Assembly: GCA_934098555.1 (NCBI GenBank)
Contig: CAKOOQ010000016.1
Span: 1 to 27,985, forward strand
Direction: 5' to 3'
Source: an uncultured Bacilli bacterium
GTDB taxonomy: Bacteria; Bacillota_I; Bacilli_A; RF39; UBA660
Length of the DNA stretch: 27,985 nt
The position numbers were made by a program, and so were the translations under genes. Shown one piece after another: positions 23,831 through 27,985 of this stretch. How positions within the stretch are numbered: the first letter of the stretch is position 1; every line of letters begins with the position of its first letter. The notes under the pieces are model-generated. The model was given only the letters and a program-made list of their open reading frames with translations, searched no databases and was not told the DNA's origin.

Positions 23831-25432
23831 TTATCCAATCGTGTACGGATTTGTTTCACTACCCTCTCCGCTTAAAATCGTCGTAGAGGACATCAGATAG
23901 ACCGTAGGGCGAACCTCGTTGTCACTGCCCACTGCGAAGTCGTCGGCGAAGGAGCCGACATAGAACACATAGTTAGCATTCGAAGAGTACGCACTAGGAG
24001 AAATAGTCAATCCTGAATTCCCTAACCAATCATTATTATAACAATCACTATAAGAAATCCAGTTAAATAAATACGTATTTAAACAACTTGTTCGATTTGC
24101 AGTGCTTCCTCCACTCGTAGCATACCCGTAATCACTCAGATACATTAACCCTACTTTGCCGGTCCAGGTTGTCGTTCTTTCTACTGTATCATTACAGTAA
24201 CTTCCTGATGAACAGATTTTTCCTGTATCATTACTTCTTTCATAGGTATAAAAATGACTCGCTAAACCATTACTTGATGATCTCCAGTCTTTTGTCCCAT
24301 TACTTCCTGTATTCCATACTGCATCGCCTATTAAGGCTTTTAAATTTTCTTTTAACCCACTACTGGTAAAATCACATGATGTTGTTGCATTGTTTGAGTA
24401 CTTATAACATGTGCCAGAACCACCATTGTAGTACAAAGACCCGTCAACCTCTTCACTTTCATATCCTGGATTTAACATTTTCATTAAGTCTGCTTGGCTC
24501 CATTCATTGATTCCCTCACCACTGTTGACAGATGAATCGGATGTATCCCATGAATAATAACCAATTGATGATGAGCGGATTAATTTTAATCGGCTTTCTT
24601 TATTGCCCATGCCATCATCTACGTTATTCATTACACCAACAATGCGCCATAACTCATCATCTATTTTTACATAGTTACATGGATTTTTGCCAACATATCT
24701 TAGATTGTTATCGGCTGTGCCATCATACGCGAAAGTATACGTACAGCTATCGTTTGAAACACCTGGAACTGTATACACGTCAGTTGATGTAGAATCTGCA
24801 TTAGTTTTAACATAACTTAAGACATCTTTAGCATCTTCAAGAGGCTCTATATAACTTGCAGAGGCCGTTACTTTTGTAACAATATTGGTGTTTTGAACAT
24901 TTGGAGTATCTATGGTTACGTTTTCATCGAGCCATAATCGTAAGGTATAGGTTTTGGATTCTTTAGCTCCTAAATAGCCATTATCCAATTTAAAAGCGGT
25001 TAAAGCATTACTTAATGTTTTTGTTGTTGCTTCATAGTTTGATAATAGATCAAGCTTTAATTCACTTTCTGCGCCATTTGTTGTTGTTCCTACCATTGCT
25101 TTAATGTAGTTGTATGAAGTTAATGTGGAAGTATTTAAAACTTCTAAGTTCATCTGGTAAGAAGCATACGTATCACAGTTATTGGTAATGGTCAGTTCAT
25201 AAGGTTTTAATTTCTTACCATCAGCATCATATAAAGGATACGAATTTTGCAAACTTAAATTGTTTTTCTCGGCAAAAGTAATATTGAAACAAGACGTTGC
25301 AATATCATTTTGTCCTCCTTGGTTTAAACTAATAGTCCATAAGGCATAACTAATACCTACTGTTACAGATAATATTAGGATAATAACAATCGATACTAAA
25401 ATAGTCTTTTGGGTTTTTGATAAATTTTTCAT
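23831..25432 (-). CDS. Cys-rich surface protein with TasA/SipW-like N-terminus
   Basis: The 533-residue protein starts with a membrane helix (about 10-30) followed by ISYALWTISLNQGG, which resembles the SipW-dependent signal region of TasA/CalY-type matrix proteins. Residues about 40-195 look like a TasA-like beta domain. The remainder is Ser/Thr/Asn/Tyr-rich and ends VRPTVYL..., then GSETNPYTIG, a C-terminal pattern I associate with large families of secreted proteins in gut Bacillota. It contains about a dozen cysteines in close pairs (for example GTCYKYSNNATTSCDF), so disulfides outside the cell are likely. There is no LPXTG motif. The 3' 150 bases are strikingly G+C rich against the rest. 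Ribosome binding site AGGAG is about 12 bases from the ATG, slightly far. A role in surface adhesion or matrix is inferred only. Confidence 0.75.
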   Translation of the reverse strand: MKNLSKTQKTILVSIVIILILSVTVGISYALWTISLNQGGQNDIATSCFNITFAEKNNLSLQNSYPLYDADGKKLKPYELTITNNCDTYASYQMNLEVLNTSTLTSYNYIKAMVGTTTNGAESELKLDLLSNYEATTKTLSNALTAFKLDNGYLGAKESKTYTLRLWLDENVTIDTPNVQNTNIVTKVTASASYIEPLEDAKDVLSYVKTNADSTSTDVYTVPGVSNDSCTYTFAYDGTADNNLRYVGKNPCNYVKIDDELWRIVGVMNNVDDGMGNKESRLKLIRSSSIGYYSWDTSDSSVNSGEGINEWSQADLMKMLNPGYESEEVDGSLYYNGGSGTCYKYSNNATTSCDFTSSGLKENLKALIGDAVWNTGSNGTKDWRSSSNGLASHFYTYERSNDTGKICSSGSYCNDTVERTTTWTGKVGLMYLSDYGYATSGGSTANRTSCLNTYLFNWISYSDCYNNDWLGNSGLTISPSAYSSNANYVFYVGSFADDFAVGSDNEVRPTVYLMSSTTILSGEGSETNPYTIG

Positions 25433-25470
25433 TTCTACTCTACTCTCCTATAGTAAAACTATAGCATAAA

Positions 25471-27627
25471 TTAAAAGATAAAATCAATATCCAGTTGCAC
25501 AGATATGTAAAGATAAAGTTCTTTTAAAAGAGGAATTAAAGCTTCTTTATTTTTATACTTAATCGTTATTTCAAAATGATAAATTTTATTTATTAATAGG
25601 ACATTCGCAGCGGTGGGACCTAATAAAATATAGCTTTCATCTAAGTATTTTTCTAAATATTCTTTAGCTTTTGTGGCTTCGTCATACGTTTTTTGATAAT
25701 CTTTATTTTTAAAAGTTAAAATAGCTAAATAATAAAAAGGCGGATATTTTAATGTTTTACGTATATTCATTTCATATTTATAAAAAGAAAAATAAGCATT
25801 TTTAGAAACACACTGCATAATGTAATTATCAGGATTAAAGGTTTGAATAATAACTTCGCCTTTATGTTGACCTCTTCCTGCCCGACCACAGGTTTGACTT
25901 AATAAAGCAAAGGTATTTTCGTTACTTTTATAATCGGGGATGTTTAAAGAGGCATCGGCATTTAAAATACCCACTAAAGTCACATTGGGAAAATCAAGGC
26001 CTTTACTAATCATTTGTGTCCCTAATAAAATATCATATTTACCTTCTTGAAAATCTTTAATGATTTTTTCATGTTCCCCTTTTTTACTTGTCGTATCTCT
26101 ATCCATTCGAAGAAGACGAGCTAAAGGATATTTCTTTTTTAGATATTCTTCTAATTTTTCGGTACCCATACCATAATCACTTAAAGATTTTTCATGACAA
26201 TTAGGGCATAAAGCATCTAAATATTTTGTATAACCACAATAATGACAACGAAGTTGATGAGCTTTTTTATGATACGTAAGGGTTATCTCGCAGTTAGGGC
26301 AACGGTAAGTAAAACCACAAGAAGAACAGGTTAACGTTGTGCTATAGCCTCTTCTATTTAATAAAAGCATGATTTGTTCTTTTTTATTTAATTTTTCGGC
26401 TATTTTATTTTCTAATAAACGACTTATAATGGGGTGGCGTTCGTTATTTTCTTCTACCATATCCACAAGAGAAACGATAGGTAACACACTATCTTTAGCT
26501 CTTTTATTTAAATAAACATATTCATAAACTTTCTTGTGAGCTCTTGCCATGGTACTTAAAGAGGGAGTGGCACTTCCTAGTAAAACAGGACAATGATGCG
26601 CCTCACTTCTTTTTAAAATGACGTCTAAAGCATGATAACGGGGATTATTATCTTGTTTATAAGAAGAAGAATGTTCTTCATCTAAAATAAATAAGCCTAT
26701 ATTTTTTAAGGGGGCAAAAGAAGCACTTCTTGCCCCGATAACGATAGACACCTCCCCTTTTAAAATGCGTCTAAATTCATCATATTTAGCCCTTTCCGAT
26801 AATCCTGAATGTAAAACGGCCATATCTTCTTCAAAAACACCAGCAAAACGTTCAATAAGTTGAGGCGTTAAACTTATCTCTGGTACTAAAACAAGCGCTG
26901 TTTTACCCATTTTTAGAACATCTTTAATAAGCTTTATATAAACCTCGGTTTTACCAGAACCCGTAACACCATGTAAAAGATATGTTTTAGTTGTATTAAA
27001 ACCGGCTTTTATTTTTTCATAAACAGCTTGTTGATCTGCCGTTAAAACTTTTTCTTGTTTTCTTTCCTTTTTTAATTCATAACGATACTGTTCTTTTTTT
27101 TCTTCTTTTAAAATATTTTTTTTCAAAAGAGTTTTCACGGCCGAAGAACTTATTTCATTAGCCTTATTTTTTAAAACAAATGGAGTCTTTATAAATAGCT
27201 TTATTACCTTTTCTTGGGCCTCATTTTGACATTGTTCAAAGGCTTCCGTATAAGACATAGTTAAATTTAAAACGCTTTGATATTTAATAGCAATATGGGT
27301 TCTTTTTTTAGCTTTTAAGGCTTTAGGAAGCATAGCATCATAGCAACTTGTTAAACTGGCTAACGTCTTTTCTTGCAAAAAAAGACCAAGTTGCATCATT
27401 TCTTCTGTTAAAACAGGTTCTTCATCTAACACATCCAATATTTCTCGAGCGTTAGGATAAGATTCTTTTGTAATAGACAAAACATACCCTTCCAAAGTAA
27501 GACGATTAAAAGGGACTAAAACCCTTTTACCAACGGCTATTTTTTCTTCTAAAGAAAAAGGGACTTTATAAATAAAACTTTTATCTAACTTTTTACTTTT
27601 TATTTCTGTTAAAACATTTACAAACAT
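25471..27627 (-). CDS. priA: Primosomal protein N' (PriA), replication restart helicase
   Basis: PriA recognises stalled forks and reloads the replisome. From the ATG at 27627 (718 aa) the protein has the 3'-DNA-binding N-terminal domain, Walker A GVTGSGKT (about 220-227), DEEH box (316-319), and eight zinc-binding cysteines at 434, 437, 443, 446, 461, 464, 474 and 477. It also has the helicase motif GTQMISKGLDFPNV and QTCGRAGRG. Start choice: GGAGG lies exactly 7 bases before ATG 27627, whereas the in-frame ATG at 27681 would overlap the upstream gene and adds 18 residues (through the terminator) not typical of PriA. It follows a partial Rpn-type gene across a terminator. Confidence 0.97.
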   Translation of the reverse strand: MFVNVLTEIKSKKLDKSFIYKVPFSLEEKIAVGKRVLVPFNRLTLEGYVLSITKESYPNAREILDVLDEEPVLTEEMMQLGLFLQEKTLASLTSCYDAMLPKALKAKKRTHIAIKYQSVLNLTMSYTEAFEQCQNEAQEKVIKLFIKTPFVLKNKANEISSSAVKTLLKKNILKEEKKEQYRYELKKERKQEKVLTADQQAVYEKIKAGFNTTKTYLLHGVTGSGKTEVYIKLIKDVLKMGKTALVLVPEISLTPQLIERFAGVFEEDMAVLHSGLSERAKYDEFRRILKGEVSIVIGARSASFAPLKNIGLFILDEEHSSSYKQDNNPRYHALDVILKRSEAHHCPVLLGSATPSLSTMARAHKKVYEYVYLNKRAKDSVLPIVSLVDMVEENNERHPIISRLLENKIAEKLNKKEQIMLLLNRRGYSTTLTCSSCGFTYRCPNCEITLTYHKKAHQLRCHYCGYTKYLDALCPNCHEKSLSDYGMGTEKLEEYLKKKYPLARLLRMDRDTTSKKGEHEKIIKDFQEGKYDILLGTQMISKGLDFPNVTLVGILNADASLNIPDYKSNENTFALLSQTCGRAGRGQHKGEVIIQTFNPDNYIMQCVSKNAYFSFYKYEMNIRKTLKYPPFYYLAILTFKNKDYQKTYDEATKAKEYLEKYLDESYILLGPTAANVLLINKIYHFEITIKYKNKEALIPLLKELYLYISVQLDIDFIF

Positions 27628-27648
27628 TTCTTTTCCTCCTTCTTTAGC

Positions 27649-27671
27649 AAAAAAATCCAGATTAATCTGAA
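27649..27671 (-). terminator. Bidirectional-looking terminator between the Rpn-type gene and priA
   Basis: The 6-bp stem TTCAGA/TCTGGA (one G-U) with loop TTAA is followed by seven T on the minus strand and flanked by seven T on the plus side as well. It overlaps the stop codon of the upstream gene. Confidence 0.65.
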
Positions 27672-27985
27672 TTTTTTTCATCTTGCAAACTTAACACGGC
27701 ATCTCTTGTTAAACCTGTTATTTCTGCAATATCTTGAATTGACATTTCCTTTTTGAGAAGTTCTTTCGCAATTTGTAGGCGTTCTTCTTGTTTTCCTTCA
27801 TTTTTACCATTGTTATAGCCTTTATCATAGCAAGCATTTAAAAACATTTTGTCTCGGTCATAATAAAGCATTTCATCAAAGTCTTTTAATAAATCTTCAT
27901 TTTCTTTCATTAACTTTTTCATCAATTTATCACCCTCATAAATAGCATTTAACTTTTTAGTATCATCACATACGAAAAGGTATAA
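27662..27985 (-). CDS. C-terminal part of an Rpn/PD-(D/E)XK-type protein (5' end outside window)
   Basis: The frame is open to the window edge (27985), so the gene begins outside; the TTG/ATG codons at 27925/27922 are internal. The visible 107 residues show the usual C-terminal layout of the Rpn / PD-(D/E)XK nuclease-family transposase-like proteins: an acidic helical stretch (KENEDLLKDFDEMLYYDRDK), then a Gly/Lys/Glu helix GYNNGKNEGKQEERLQIAK and a short HTH-like end (LLKKEMSIQDIAEITGLT). The nuclease core itself is not in view. Members occur in many copies in gut Bacillota and promote RecA-independent recombination in E. coli. It ends at a terminator before priA. Confidence 0.75.
   Translation of the reverse strand, partial: LYLFVCDDTKKLNAIYEGDKLMKKLMKENEDLLKDFDEMLYYDRDKMFLNACYDKGYNNGKNEGKQEERLQIAKELLKKEMSIQDIAEITGLTRDAVLSLQDEKNSD

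Noticed and set aside
23831..24000. Diversity-generating retroelement variable region at the end of the surface-protein gene
   Set aside because: There is no reverse transcriptase or template repeat in the window and the end lacks the Asn-rich adenine-mutated signature; GC elevation is better explained by recombination.
25448..25464. Inverted repeat CTATAG-TTTTA-CTATAG after priA as a terminator
   Set aside because: Six weak pairs and no T tract follow; read-through into the surface-protein gene cannot be excluded and the repeat may be chance.
1..27985. UGA recoded as tryptophan
   Set aside because: Housekeeping proteins have normal length under the standard code, Trp is encoded by TGG, and one gene ends in TGA with its neighbour starting inside it. 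Low TGA use is better explained by base composition.
1..27985. CRISPR arrays, tRNA or rRNA genes, prophage
   Set aside because: No direct-repeat/spacer pattern, no cloverleaf-like or rRNA-like segment and no phage structural genes were seen on either strand.

Overview
The window comes from an AT-rich (roughly one third G+C) low-GC Gram-positive bacterium of the Bacillota/Bacilli type, probably a host-associated lineage with a compact genome, for example RF39- or Erysipelotrichales-like. That placement is inferred from gene content, protein style and the spoIIP - small membrane protein - lepA - hemW order, which resembles Bacillus subtilis; it was not tested by phylogeny. All 27 protein genes recognised lie on the minus strand, so transcription runs from high to low coordinates. 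The only plus-strand coding trace is a decayed transposase at the low end. Stop codons are 18 TAA, 8 TAG and a single TGA; Trp is written as TGG inside genes, so the standard bacterial code is in use.

Layout in the direction of transcription. (1) 27985-20619: 3' part of an Rpn/PD-(D/E)XK-type protein cut by the window edge, priA, a Cys-rich surface protein with a TasA/SipW-like N-terminus, a small secreted protein, fmt, rlmN and a GNAT acetyltransferase. (2) 20607-18237: a promoter with an attenuator-like leader, then a short Rel/SpoT homolog overlapping truB. (3) 18229-15341: eno with its own promoter, then the infC-rpmI-rplT operon behind a leader with alternative hairpins; L20 carries a C-terminal Rho-N/SAP-like extension. 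(4) 15291-13511: a membrane-anchored Ig-like/C39-type peptidase and an unknown 128-aa protein. (5) 13522-10933: rpsO, an intergenic terminator, then pnp. (6) 10894-8751: a DUF368 (PopT-type) polyprenyl-phosphate transporter, spoIIP and a small membrane protein. (7) 8772-1126: lepA, three tandem divergent paralogs with several HTH-like segments, hemW, a membrane-anchored beta-sandwich protein and a short glycerophosphodiester phosphodiesterase, packed with overlaps or very short gaps. (8) 1-1125: no intact gene, only the ISAs1-family transposase remnant.

Most of the window is translation, RNA and envelope housekeeping, with accessory genes inserted into normally conserved neighbourhoods. The points most worth pursuing are: the three-paralog cassette between lepA and hemW; a Rel protein that keeps its hydrolase motifs but has lost its synthetase catalytic glutamate and its C-terminal regulatory half; the L20 fusion; the infC leader with a visible terminator/antiterminator switch and an unusual start region; and a G+C-rich 3' end in the surface-protein gene.
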